Source of the DNA: Ichthyophonus hoferi
Lineage: Eukaryota > Opisthokonta > Ichthyosporea > Ichthyophonida > Ichthyophonidae
Assembly: GCA_002751075.1 (NCBI GenBank)
Contig: NAOQ01000849.1
Coordinates: 1 to 15,452 of the forward strand
Length of the DNA stretch: 15,452 bases
Direction of reading: 5' to 3'
The notes beneath the pieces were generated by a model. It searched no databases. It was not told the origin of the DNA and saw nothing but the letters and a program-made list of their open reading frames with translations. Positions 1 through 9,039 of this stretch are shown here, one piece after another. Numbering within the stretch: the stretch's first letter is position 1; each line of letters begins with the position of its first letter. The position numbers and the translations under genes are program-made.

Positions 1-397
1 CGTTCAATATTGTAACGCACTACGCTATATGAATATATATATATATTTAAAAAACAGATATACTATTAAAAGAAAGAGCATTTACTTAGTAATAGAATAA
101 AGATAAAAAATTCACTAAATTTAAATATTAAGATATATTCTTGTTTTAAGTAAGCATAATATAATATAATATAATATAATATAATGTTTTGAAAAAAGCT
201 ATTATTTATTTTTAACTCTTGTTAGTATTCCGATGATTATTAATTAAACAATTAGCATGGAATCAATCTCAGGAATAATCCTTTTCCAGTTTTTATCGAT
301 ATATGTATATTTTGCTAATAAATATACAATTATTTTTAATTGGCTTAAATGGAGCAAATCTGACTTCTTTATGTTGGAGCATATATAATACGTTACA
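1..397. other. AT-rich noncoding stretch
   Basis: No gene seen. Contains a (TATAA)n run at about 155-185 and short TA runs. Confidence 0.6.
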
Positions 398-1180
398 GGA
401 GGTGACTGCGGTATGACAATGAAAAAAAGGAAGACAGTTAATCACACTGTATGCTAAATGTTCCTGCTCGCTCTTGCACTGACACTGGCACTGGCGACTA
501 GCAACTGAGAAGAAATGTGAGTGTTACCCAGTTGTTTTGCACGTTACTTGGTGTCACTTTAAAACTGGAAATGTTGATAGTTCAAATACAGATTTGAAGA
601 CAGTGTATAGGTGTAAAAAAATGTGTCTCTACAGGTAGAGGCTAATGGATGGATATAAGGTTAAGGTAAAGATAAAGTTTTTTGGCATTTGTGGATTATT
701 GACTTTATAGAATTACCAGATTTTGTGGCCATGATAAATTATTTAAGCTTTCTCTGTTATTATATTGGGAATAATACGTAAAGACGGGAGCGTTCCTGGG
801 ATTTATATTCGTTTAAAAAGAAGAGAAAATACTAAATGGAGGTGGGTTTTAACGTGTCCTTTTGCATACATGAAGTACATATATGCTAAAACAAATTTTT
901 ATTATTGAACATGCCAGCAGGACTTGCCATAGGCAGGATGCCTAAGTATTGTGCTATCTGGACCCAAAATATGATCTGAAATGACTGATTGTATTTGTAG
1001 GATCTTTACCATTGGCTGGTTCAATTTTGATAAATCATCTTAGATGGCTGTCTAACACCAATAGATTGCACTAACTATTGTTTCAAGTTATATGTACAAT
1101 ATTACTTGCCAATAATGTTAAATGCTTATAGCTATACAAAGATGCCCAAATTAATTAAATATTCCTGTTTTAACAATAAC
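398..1180. repeat. Diverged direct repeat, copy A (noncoding, ~780 bp)
   Basis: Shares ordered blocks with a second copy at about 1430-2023: the GTGACTG(C/T)GG(T/C)ATGACA start, a block from 684 (GGCATTTGTGGATTA..., TTTAAGCTTTCTCTG, TATTCGTTTAA), the segment GTACATATATGCTAAA, and the CCATTGGCTGG(T/C)TCAATTTTGAT segment. Blocks are clearly related but carry many substitutions and indels, so the duplication is old. No open frame; class unknown. Confidence 0.75.
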
Positions 1181-1290
1181 TAATTACAACTAAGCGAAGA
1201 AATACCTAAAATAATTAAATATTTCGGTTTTAACAATAAACAGTTACAACTATAAAAGGAAATACACAAATTAAATATTCATGTTTTAAC
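1141..1290. repeat. 60-bp tandem repeat, about 2.5 copies
   Basis: Two full units (1141-1200, 1201-1260) and a partial third share AATTAAATATT(C/T)C, GTTTTAACAATAA and AGTTACAAC/TAATTACAAC. It sits at the end of diverged repeat copy A. Confidence 0.85.
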
Positions 1291-1429
1291 ACTCTCCCTT
1301 GGCCTAACCAGATTATATCATTTAAAAAATAAAAAATATAAAGAAGGAATGTAAAAAGAACCTTAACATGGTGACGACTTAGGTTCAGGCGAGTGTGGCT
1401 AAATGAACTAAATAATTCCGGAAATCATT

Positions 1430-2023
1430 CAGAAGTGACTGTGGCATGACACTTAATGTATAAAAAACGAACAACAGTTGACCAAACTCTATGATAAGTA
1501 TTCCTGCTTGCTCTGGCACCTGGCATCTGGTAGCTGGTGACTGGATGTTGCCCAGTTGTTTTATGTGTTATCTTGATGGCAAGTAAAATGGTTTTGGCAT
1601 TTGTGGATTAGTGAATTAATAGAATTGCCAAGTTTTGTGACTATGATAAGCTATTTAAGCTTTCTCTGCTACCATATTGGGAATAGTAAGTAGACAGGAG
1701 TACTCCTGTGACCTATATTCGTTTAAGAGAGAGTACCGAATTATGAGGGGGTTTAACCTACGTCTTTAAATGCACGGAGTACATATATGCTAAAAAATAT
1801 TTATCCTTATTAAACAAGTCGGCAGGATTTGTCTTGGGCAGAACGGCTAAGTAATTATCTGGACCTCAAAACTTATTATCTGAAATGACTTATTATGTAA
1901 TTGCAGGGGCTCTGCCATTGGCTGGCTCAATTTTGATCGATCATCTTGAATTGCCATTTAGCACCCAATAGATGGCACTAGATATTTTCCCAGAATACCT
2001 AAATATTCCTGTTTTAACAATAC
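1430..2023. repeat. Diverged direct repeat, copy B (noncoding, ~590 bp)
   Basis: Second copy of the unit at 398-1180, in the same orientation, with the matching block starting at 1596. It ends with one copy of the AAATATTCCTGTTTTAACAA element that is tandemly repeated at 1141-1290 in copy A. Either a local duplication or two insertions of one noncoding mobile element. Confidence 0.75.
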
Positions 2024-2602
2024 CACTGTGTGGTTAAGACAGAGTTTCTAGTTTTGTTTATCCTATAGTCCGCCACCTGACATGGGTCATTACCAGGGTA
2101 ACTGCTTAAAATAAAGACAGGATATGTAGATCTACCTTGCTAAGTTCGAAAGGCAATTAAATTGTTATACCATATCTACTATTGGTGCTCTTGATGTTAA
2201 TAAAATTAAATGACTTAAGATCCAATTATCTTTGTATATATTTATAATATTTATACATTAAAATTCCAATAAGCGAATAACCAAAGCATATATTTGTTTA
2301 ATCTGCAAATATGTATTGGTCTAATTTAATATAGCCTGTGAGCCATCAATCAACGCTTGGTATATCATCCCTAGGTAATGAAATGCAAATAAATAACAGT
2401 TATAATTAAATACCCAATAATGACCTTAAATTAACAGTTATGCAATACTAAAACCAATAATCTAGCAGAATTACGGCCGGATAAATCTATATGGTATGCA
2501 GCTAATAGTATAATAATAGTTATTTTATTTTCAGTATTTATTTTTTATTATATTATGTATATTTTGGAATTGATTGGTGATACATATATCTAAGACGCCA
2601 AT
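2024..2602. other. Upstream region / possible 5' UTR of the ARHGAP1-like gene
   Basis: No coding exon seen. A good-looking splice acceptor (TATTTTATTTTCAG, ending 2534) lies about 70 bases before the start codon, so a 5' UTR intron is possible. No convincing core promoter can be picked out of the AT-rich background. Confidence 0.35.
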
Positions 2603-2627
2603 ATGGAGGAAAAGAGCGAGACCCCTG
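2603..2627 (+). CDS. ARHGAP1: ARHGAP1-like exon 1 (start codon, residues 1-8)
   Basis: Begins MEEKSETP. The ATG has A at -3 and G at +4, a good initiation context, and an in-frame stop lies 12 bases upstream. It ends in phase 1 at the donor G|GTATGT. A second identical donor 15 bases further on (exon end 2642) would also be in frame and would add GMFAP. Confidence 0.8.
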
Positions 2628-3693
2628 GTATGTTTGCCCCTGGTATGTTGATATATATATATATGTATAGTATATTATTATTACGGACATACTACATATT
2701 ACTGCGTATAAATATTGATATATGTGGGTGTTACAGCGTATATAATATATTATTATGTATAATATAATATAATATAATATATAATATATATTCCGTCATA
2801 GCATTATAGTATAACATGTAAATAAAATATTATACAATATTATATAAATAATAATATTATACAAAAATATATTATAGTCTCTACACCGAAGTAGAGTGGT
2901 TAGGACTTGGGGAGCGACCGTGAGGAGAATAAATTATAATATATATATGGGATATAGATATATACTTGGCTAGATTTTATATAATCATGCTTATCGTATT
3001 CCAGAGGCCAATGCCAATGAGGTCTTATCCGAGGATGAGGTCATCAAAGCCAAAATGAAGCTTTTCTCTAAGATAGATAAGTTAGATATTATACAGGCAG
3101 GAGGTAAGTAGGAGTGCATTTTATAGTATATATCTTGCATATAGTATAATGTAGTATATAGTATAGTATGCTATAGTAATGTATTTTATTGTATTGTATA
3201 ATATAGTATAGTATAATATAATATAATATAGTAGAGTATAATATAATATAATAGAATATAATATAGTATAGTATAGTATAATAGAATATAGTATAGTTTA
3301 GTATAGTATAGTATTATATATATATAATATAATATAGTAGAGTATAGTACAATATAATATAATATAGTCAAGTATAATATAATATAATATAATATAGTAT
3401 AATATAGTATAGTATAGTATAGCATAGTATAATATATAGTATATCGTGTAGCATAGTATAATATAATATAAGATAGTATAGCATGAATAGATAAGTTAAA
3501 TATTATACAGGCAGGATGTATTGGATTGTTATTTTGTTAATTGTACATGCTATGGTACCTTTATGGTAAATATAGATATGTCTTGTAAGCCTAAGGTTTA
3601 TTCTACTATATTTCTAAGAATTTTATATAATATAATCTAATACATGCATACATATATACTAGCATGTGGTTATATATATATACAAACACACAA

Positions 3694-3731
<38 letters not shown>

Positions 3732-6700
3732 GCATTTACACCCATTTTTATACACACACGTACACATACACATACACCTATATATGCCTATATACATCTG
3801 CAGGTACGGATATGTTAGGTCGACCTGTTGTAGTATTCTCATCCTGTAGACTACCTGGTCCTGGAGTAATTAATATGGATGCCCTAATTGAGTAAGGGGT
3901 TAATGAAGTGTAGCCCTGAGATTATAATTAGCGCTTTGATTACTCGTGAATGGCTATGATTGACATTAGACTGATTAATTAATCTAATTAATTACTATAA
4001 GTAATAATAGTAGTTTTGACTGTGTTTTAAAATTTATATGATGTACATAAACGTATTTATAGGCAAGTATGCATATACCTATACACATAACTATATACAC
4101 ACTCATACATATACATATAGATATACCTAGATATGCAACTACATATACATATACAAATACCTATACGTATACATATATCACCACCAATTCCAACACTAAT
4201 ATATATATATATATATATATCCTGCTACTAGATATATGGTATTGCAACTGGATAAAGTGGTCGAGAGTGACTACGTCATCGTGTACCTACATGCGGGTAT
4301 GTCGTCAGACTCCCGCCCTAAAATAGCATGGGTGTATAAAGTATGGCAGACACTCACTCGCAGGTATTTATATGTTATGTTATATTAGTGTGTTGTATTT
4401 TATGGTATAGCATTACATTACATTGTATTGTATTATATTATATTATATTATATTATATTGTATTATATTGAATGGTATTATATTGCATTATAGTCTAGTG
4501 TACTATATTGTACTATATTATATTATATTATATTATATTGTAGCGTATTGTATTATATTGAATAATATTATATTGTATTATCGTCTAGTGTACTATATTG
4601 TACTGTATTATATTACATTATAATGTATGATGTTATATTGAAAATAGCATTCTATTAGCTCACATATAATATATTAATAAATACAGTAAGTATATTTATA
4701 ATCCATGTATTTTAGTTATATATATATTTACAATTTGAGTGTTATAATTATATATATATACCAGGTCATTGGCTAATATATTCTATTAATAGCTATAAGA
4801 AGAATCTTAAGCAGCTGTACATTGTACATCCTACCTTTTGGGTGAAGACCCTGTTTACCCTTACCAGGCCATTTATAAGGTCAGTATTGCTATGTTTACT
4901 TAGGATATGATAGGGTAGAGTAGGATAGGTTAAGGCAGAGTAGAGTAGGATGGGGTAGGGTAGGATAGGATAGGATAGGATAGAGTAGGGTAGAGTAGAG
5001 TAGGATAGGGTATGATGTAATATGATATAAGATGTTATGTAATCTACGTTCCTACTAGCAAAAGAAAATACAATATCATACACTATCTCCTCTATCTATA
5101 ACTAACTATATCTACCTACCTCTCTATCTATCTATCTATGCATACCTACATTAGCCCCAAATTCTATTCTAAGATCTCCTATTGTGGATCCTTGGAGGAA
5201 CTAGGTTGCCACATATCACTCATGTTATTAGATATACCACAGCCTGTAATACAGTAAGTGTATGTGCATATGGGGGATGGTATAATATATAGTATCGTGT
5301 ATATAGGGTATAATGTATATGTTTATAGTGTATATGTTTATAGTGTGTATATATATATAGTGGATATGTTTATGATATATATATATAATGTGTATGTTTA
5401 TAGTGTGTATGTTTGTAGTGTGTATATATATAATGTGTATGTTTATAGTGTGTATGTTTATAGTATATATATATATATATAATGTGTATATTTAAAGTGT
5501 GTATATAGTGTACATGTAGATGCCTGATTATATATAGTATAGATCTACCCATACAGACAAATACACATGCCCGCACACATATGCATGAACATATACACAT
5601 ATTTGCATGTACATAATTGCACACATACATACATACATACAAACGCACGCTTTCCCTCTCCCTCTCTCTCTCATGCATATACACACAGACATAATGAAAA
5701 ACTGCATCAGAGATCCAAAGAGATGCTAGGGCCTACTAGTTCACCCAATGGGTAAGATCTATTATAGCTATAACCCCCCCCCCTTGCTTTGAAAATTTAG
5801 ATTTTATATTTCAAGGAAAGATTTACAGCACTCATACGTCATATGTACGTTATTTTAGGGTGATAGGATATACATAGATAGTACTATAGGGTTATATAAT
5901 ATATATGTATGTCTTAATATATAAGGTACAATTTATAATAGATAATATATAATATGTATGCATTATATATATGTGTATATAATGTATTGTTGGGTATGTA
6001 GTTTATAATTTAAGATAAAATTAATATGTATTATATACTATAATATATGTTGTATAATGTATATTTTATAATTTAATATTTTATATATACTTAACAGTAT
6101 AATATACACAATAATTACCCCCAGACATTTTATCTTTATCAATTAGCACACCCAATTATAATGATTGATCATTTCTTGTACTGATATAGATATGTTTGAT
6201 TGGTTTAATTAATTTTGAACATTTATAGACCCAATCAACAATTTGGTGTAGCGTTGGCATTTTTGGTAAATGAAAAAGAACCGATTCCATTGGTGTTGCG
6301 TAAAGCGGCTACACGAATCGCAAAAGAGGATGGTATGGCTATGGAAAGTTGATGGGGTTATTATAGATTAATTTGTATTATATTATATTATATTATATTG
6401 TATTATATTATATTATATTATATTATATTATATTATATTACATTTAATTGTATTGTATTGTATTATATTGCACTGTATTGTATTGTATTGTATTTTTTTT
6501 TTTGTATTGTATTGTATTGTATTGTATTGTATTGTATTGTATTGTATTGTATTGCATTGCATTGTCTTGTCTTGTATGATATTGTACTGCCCACCCGGTT
6601 GACCTATACGCCTACCACATCATCCCACCTTATCCTACAATATCATGAAATATCACTATAACTAACTTACTATCATGGTGTTCCATAGGCCTTACAACTG

Positions 6701-8442
6701 AGGGACTATTTAGGCGATCAGCAGGAAAGGTATTGGTGGAGCACATAAAACATTGTATTAACTACGGTAGGTATATGTGTACGTACATGTGTGGATGTGT
6801 ATATGTATAGGTATAGGTGTATGTGTAATACTAACCTTATATAAATATATATATACCCGATTAGGTATGACAGTTGATTGGGAAGAAATGGATGTCCATG
6901 TGGCTGCCTTATTATATAAGGCATTCCTGCGAGAGCTACCTGAGCCATTGCTCACTTTTGAGTTGTTTGATGAGATAATTGCCTATCATAGTAAGTTGGA
7001 TATATTATGTTATATGGTAAAACTATAGTATAGGATAGTATGGGAGAGTATAGTATAGTATGATACAATGAAAACGGAGTGTTAAATTCTAATATAGACA
7101 CATAAGGCTAGATAAAAGTATTTACAAGTGTCCTTCCTCCCATCCTGTGTCATATGATGTCATTATGATGTCATCATCCTTCCTATTAATTGATGGTGTG
7201 GTGACCTATTCTCTCCAGAAATTCCCGAAGAGAAAAGGGTCCCTGTATTGCGCACCATGATTGACGTAAGTATGACGTAATTAAAACGTAGTGTTAGGGA
7301 TATCTATCTATATATAGTATGGTGTAAGTATATCTATCTACATTTAGTAATATGATGGATGTATGACATAATTTTATGTATATTATGACGTCCGTATGAC
7401 GTATACCCTACATTATGGTTACATCACACTCCATAAAAGACATGTTAGCACGTGATTATCCTGGTACTATGTATGATTATCCTGGTACTATGTATGCATG
7501 ATATTATTTAATAACAGAAAATTAACTCCAATCCCACCTTAAATATTTTTCCTAGGCGTTACCCAGTCAAAATCGCGCAGTACTAAAGTTTGTTATTGAT
7601 ACAATGGAATTGGTGGTTAGCCACAGCCAATCAAATCTCATGACACCCAGTAATATGACCATTGTATTTGCCCCTAACCTACTATGGGCAAAGAATCGGG
7701 TATGTATGTTTTTATTTAGATTAGATTAGATTAGATTGAAGTGTACTGGATTGGATTAGATTATGTTGGATTGTATTATATTATATGATATTATATATTA
7801 TATCTTAATCATATCCTCTTTCAACTCATCATAAATAGCTATTAAAATTTTAAAGACTAACCTCACCCAACCATAGGCTGCCACTCTTGTGACTATGAAC
7901 CACGCGGCCACTTTCTTAATGAGCCTTTACACTCATAGGGCAATATTTAATGGTAGGATTTTATAGGATAGTATAATATAGTCTATATTTTATATTTTAT
8001 GTCCATTTCTCTCCTATTCTCCATTATTCTAATAACACTTGTTGTATTATTATATTATCATACCATTTGACTATTATACTATTGTACTATTTTACTATTG
8101 TACTATTGTACTATTTTACTATTGTACTATTGTACTATTATATTATTATACTTTTGTACTATTGTACTATTATATTATTATATTATTATACTATTGTACT
8201 ATTATACTATTATATTATTATACTATTATACTATTGTATTCTTATATTCTTATATTCTTATATTCTTACATTATTATATTATTATGCTACCATACCACCA
8301 TACTATCATACTGTCATATTCTTATATTTTCCTACTATATACCACCTACTATCATATACCATAATATTATACCACTATACTACCATACCATTTTACTAAC
8401 CTACTCACGTACATACATACAGATACACTTACTGAGGTCTAG
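2603..8442 (+). CDS. ARHGAP1: ARHGAP1/p50RhoGAP-like Rho GTPase-activating protein (CRAL-TRIO/BCH + RhoGAP), 14 exons, 395 aa
   Basis: Family role: speeds GTP hydrolysis by Rho-family GTPases (Cdc42, Rho, Rac), with a Sec14-like domain that binds lipid or prenylated GTPase at membranes. Seen here: joining 2603-2627, 3005-3103, 3804-3891, 4232-4363, 4793-4879, 5155-5253, 5689-5751, 6229-6332, 6689-6766, 6865-6990, 7219-7265, 7556-7699, 7877-7952 and 8423-8442 gives one open frame of 395 codons, with matching phase at every junction. CRAL-TRIO/BCH spans about residues 35-180 (GRPVVVFSSCRLP, ESDYVIVYLHAGM, LYIVHPTFWVKT). RhoGAP spans about 199-385 (PNQQFGVAL, GLTTEGLFRRSAG with finger Arg241, Lys277 in KAFLRELPEPLL, Asn357 in FAPNLLWAK). 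Human ARHGAP1 has 439 residues, so this one is shorter; its N-terminus is brief and its linker lacks the SH3-binding polyproline run. ARHGAP8 has the same architecture, so the exact orthologue is uncertain. An in-frame TAA at 2591-2593 supports the chosen start. Confidence 0.95.
2755..2800. repeat. (TATAA)n run in intron 1
   Basis: Pentanucleotide run with TA interruptions. The rest of intron 1 (2628-3004) is AT-rich apart from a short GC-richer patch at 2880-2930. Confidence 0.75.
3005..3103 (+). CDS. ARHGAP1: ARHGAP1-like exon 2 (residues 9-42)
   Basis: The acceptor is TATTCCAG and the donor G|GTAAGT, entering and leaving in phase 1. It codes for an acidic/basic N-terminal stretch (EDEVIKAKMKLFSKIDKLD) leading into the CRAL-TRIO domain. 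The last 30 bases recur in the following intron. Confidence 0.88.
3110..3480. repeat. (TATAG/TATAA)n pentanucleotide array, intron 2
   Basis: About 370 bases of degenerate 5-bp units with almost no C on the plus strand. Confidence 0.9.
3487..3516 (+). pseudogene. Partial copy of exon 2 in intron 2
   Basis: Thirty bases match the last part of exon 2 (3073-3102) with one difference. The match stops at the donor site, where GGTAAGT is replaced by TGTATT, so it is not usable as an exon end. A remnant of a short local duplication. Confidence 0.8.
3671..3740. repeat. (TA)n(CA)n(TA)n microsatellite, intron 2
   Basis: TA run, then about 20 CA dinucleotides, then TA again; further degenerate ACAC/ACATA runs continue to about 3785. 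Confidence 0.95.
3804..3891 (+). CDS. ARHGAP1: ARHGAP1-like exon 3 (start of CRAL-TRIO/BCH)
   Basis: Encodes DMLGRPVVVFSSCRLPGPG, matching the conserved GRxxxVFSxCR(L/M)P start of the ARHGAP1 BCH domain. The acceptor is CTGCAG and the donor GA|GTAAGG, phase 2. Confidence 0.95.
4064..4220. repeat. Degenerate CATATA/ACACAT repeat with (TA)n, intron 3
   Basis: Imperfect 6-bp units ending in a TA run at 4199-4220, directly before the exon 4 acceptor. Confidence 0.8.
4232..4363 (+). CDS. ARHGAP1: ARHGAP1-like exon 4 (CRAL-TRIO core)
   Basis: Encodes DKVVESDYVIVYLHAGMSSD, equivalent to human VESDYTLLYLHHGLTSDNKP, then a stretch ending in VYKVWQTLTR. The acceptor CTACTAG follows a TA run, and the donor is AG|GTATTT, phase 2. 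Confidence 0.94.
4381..4625. repeat. (TTATA/TTGTA)n pentanucleotide array, intron 4
   Basis: Degenerate 5-bp units; a longer block (about 80 bases, GAATGGTATTATATTGCATT and relatives) is itself repeated around 4468 and 4558. Confidence 0.88.
4793..4879 (+). CDS. ARHGAP1: ARHGAP1-like exon 5 (CRAL-TRIO core)
   Basis: Encodes YKKNLKQLYIVHPTFWVKTL, close to human YKKNIKALYIVHPTMFIKTL. Phase 2 at both ends. Confidence 0.96.
4905..5035. repeat. (GGATA/GAGTA)n purine-rich array, intron 5
   Basis: Five-base units with almost no C on the plus strand, followed at about 5100-5143 by a short (TCTA)n run. Confidence 0.9.
5155..5253 (+). CDS. ARHGAP1: ARHGAP1-like exon 6 (end of CRAL-TRIO)
   Basis: Encodes KFYSKISYCGSLEELGCHI and then LLDIPQPVI, matching the human segment KFGQKIFYVNYLSELSEHV and its IPRQVLKYD continuation. 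Phase 2 at both ends; the donor is CA|GTAAGT. Confidence 0.93.
5258..5525. repeat. TGTATGTTTATAG minisatellite, intron 6
   Basis: Degenerate units of about 12-20 bases alternating TGTATGTTTATAGTG with TATATATA runs. Further CATA and CT-rich runs lie at 5625-5680. Confidence 0.85.
5689..5751 (+). CDS. ARHGAP1: ARHGAP1-like exon 7 (interdomain linker)
   Basis: Encodes the polar linker HNEKLHQRSKEMLGPTSSPN between the two domains. The human linker has a PPxRPPLP SH3-binding run here, and none is visible in this gene. Acceptor CACACAG, donor GG|GTAAGA, phase 2 at both ends. Confidence 0.82.
5774..5783. repeat. C10 homopolymer, intron 7
   Basis: Ten consecutive C in otherwise AT-rich DNA; likely length-variable. 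The rest of intron 7 is TA-rich with no feature seen. Confidence 0.9.
6229..6332 (+). CDS. ARHGAP1: ARHGAP1-like exon 8 (start of RhoGAP)
   Basis: Encodes PNQQFGVALAFLVNEKEPIP and then VLRKAATRIAKED, almost the human PNQQFGVSL...EPIPIVLRE. The donor is G|GTATGG, phase 1. Confidence 0.96.
6370..6590. repeat. (TTATA)n then (TTGTA)n array, intron 8
   Basis: An array of TTATA units passes into a cleaner TATTG array interrupted by a T run at about 6494. Confidence 0.93.
6689..6766 (+). CDS. ARHGAP1: ARHGAP1-like exon 9 (arginine-finger exon)
   Basis: Encodes LTTEGLFRRSAGKVLVEHIK. The first Arg of FRR (Arg241 in this model) is the catalytic arginine finger of RhoGAP domains. Phase 1 at both ends. 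Confidence 0.97.
6865..6990 (+). CDS. ARHGAP1: ARHGAP1-like exon 10 (RhoGAP core)
   Basis: Encodes VAALLYKAFLRELPEPLLTF, the signature KxFLRELPEPLL block of RhoGAP domains, followed by ELFDEIIAYH. Phase 1 at both ends. Confidence 0.98.
7219..7265 (+). CDS. ARHGAP1: ARHGAP1-like exon 11 (RhoGAP)
   Basis: Short exon encoding IPEEKRVPVLRTMID, matching human IDESQRVPATLQVLQ. Good polypyrimidine tract and acceptor TTCTCTCCAG; donor GTAAGT, phase 0. Confidence 0.95.
7453..7494. repeat. Exact 21-bp tandem duplication, intron 11
   Basis: Two adjacent identical 21-base copies (TGATTATCCTGGTACTATGT plus A) with no difference, so the duplication is recent. Confidence 0.95.
7556..7699 (+). CDS. ARHGAP1: ARHGAP1-like exon 12 (RhoGAP)
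   Basis: Forty-eight codons including ALPSQNRAVLKFVIDTM and SNMTIVFAPNLLWAKN. Asn357 of APNLLW is the conserved residue that contacts the GTPase switch region; the family's usual Gly before PN is Ala here. Phase 0 at both ends. Confidence 0.98.
7706..7805. repeat. (TTAGA/TTGGA)n and TTATA array, intron 12
   Basis: Five-base units starting just after the exon 12 donor, with few C on the plus strand. Confidence 0.85.
7877..7952 (+). CDS. ARHGAP1: ARHGAP1-like exon 13 (end of RhoGAP)
   Basis: Encodes AATLVTMNHAATFLMSLYTH and then RAIFN, equivalent to human AAITLKAINPINTFTKFLLDH. The donor is G|GTAGGA, phase 1. Confidence 0.92.
8039..8400. repeat. ACTATTGT / ATT / ATTCTT arrays, intron 13
   Basis: Degenerate ACTATTGT units, then ATT-rich trinucleotides, then TATTCTTA units. 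Low complexity leaves all three frames open, which explains the long but spurious Tyr/Leu/Ile open frames here. Confidence 0.9.
8423..8442 (+). CDS. ARHGAP1: ARHGAP1-like exon 14 (terminal, DTLTEV-stop)
   Basis: Twenty coding bases after the acceptor CATACAG complete the codon split at the end of exon 13 and add D-T-L-T-E-V before TAG. The C-terminal T-E-V fits a class I PDZ ligand. It is the least certain exon because it is so short, but phase, acceptor and a downstream AATAAA agree. Confidence 0.7.
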
Positions 8443-9039
8443 GAATTATAACCACCAAATATCAATTGGTTATTAATTGATATTAGATTTTTAAAAAAAT
8501 ATTATTATAGTAATAAACTAATTTAATATAATCCGTATATTATTAAATACAAGTTATAAATATATTCTTATTCATCAAAATTTAAAAGATATTGTACGAT
8601 TGGTTGAGATGGTATATAAACACTTAAAATTCGAAAAATCCCTTAAAAATGTATCAGTTAGCCTGCGCCAGTAGCTGCGCTTGATTATAGGTTTAATTAA
8701 TTAATTAACCCATGAAATGTATCATTTCTAGGGCTAGAGTATGTTCTGATTGGTATTAAATTATATGCTTGGATTTTCTTGCGTTTTAATGACAGATTCT
8801 CCGCTTTATTTTCTTTCTTTTTTCTTCTTTTTTTTTTCGCAAATGAAAATGTTAATTACTTCTTAATTAGCAATTAGCAAATATTAATTAAGTGATAAAT
8901 TTTACAACGCTACTATTATGAAGGTATCTTTGTATTTAACTAAATATAGGTATGTTTATGGGATTAGTTTCCAATTATAGAATGATAAGATTGTTAGAAC
9001 ATTTAGTTCACCCAGGCTAATCTCAAGAGATAAGCCCCT
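8443..9039. other. Gene 1 3' UTR and intergenic DNA
   Basis: Apart from the AATAAA near 8512, it holds AT-rich DNA with an AATT-rich self-complementary stretch (TTTAATTAATTAATTAA, 8691-8707) and a T/C-rich run near 8812-8838. No gene seen. Confidence 0.5.
8512..8517 (+). promoter_or_regulatory. Probable polyadenylation signal of the ARHGAP1-like gene
   Basis: AATAAA lies about 70 bases after the stop codon, the usual position for a compact animal gene. Chance matches are common in AT-rich DNA. Confidence 0.5.

Noticed and set aside
3186-3425. Minus-strand open frame of 79 codons rich in Tyr, Leu and Ile
   Set aside because: It is the translation of the TATAG/TATAA array in intron 2; low complexity keeps frames open by chance.
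3606-3895. Overlapping short open frames on both strands over the CA microsatellite
   Set aside because: Repeat translation; only the last part of one plus-strand frame (3804-3891) is a true exon, and its real start is the splice acceptor.
4905-5035. GGATA/GGGTA arrays considered as telomere-like repeats
   Set aside because: Units are variable pentamers, internal to an intron, and do not match a known telomere unit such as TTAGGG.
6718-6955. Minus-strand open frames opposite the RhoGAP exons
   Set aside because: Shadows of exons 9 and 10 of the ARHGAP1-like gene.
8039-8476. Plus-strand open frame of 145 codons, the longest in the window
   Set aside because: Translates the ATT/ACTATTGT arrays of intron 13 and is open in three frames at once, so it is not a gene.
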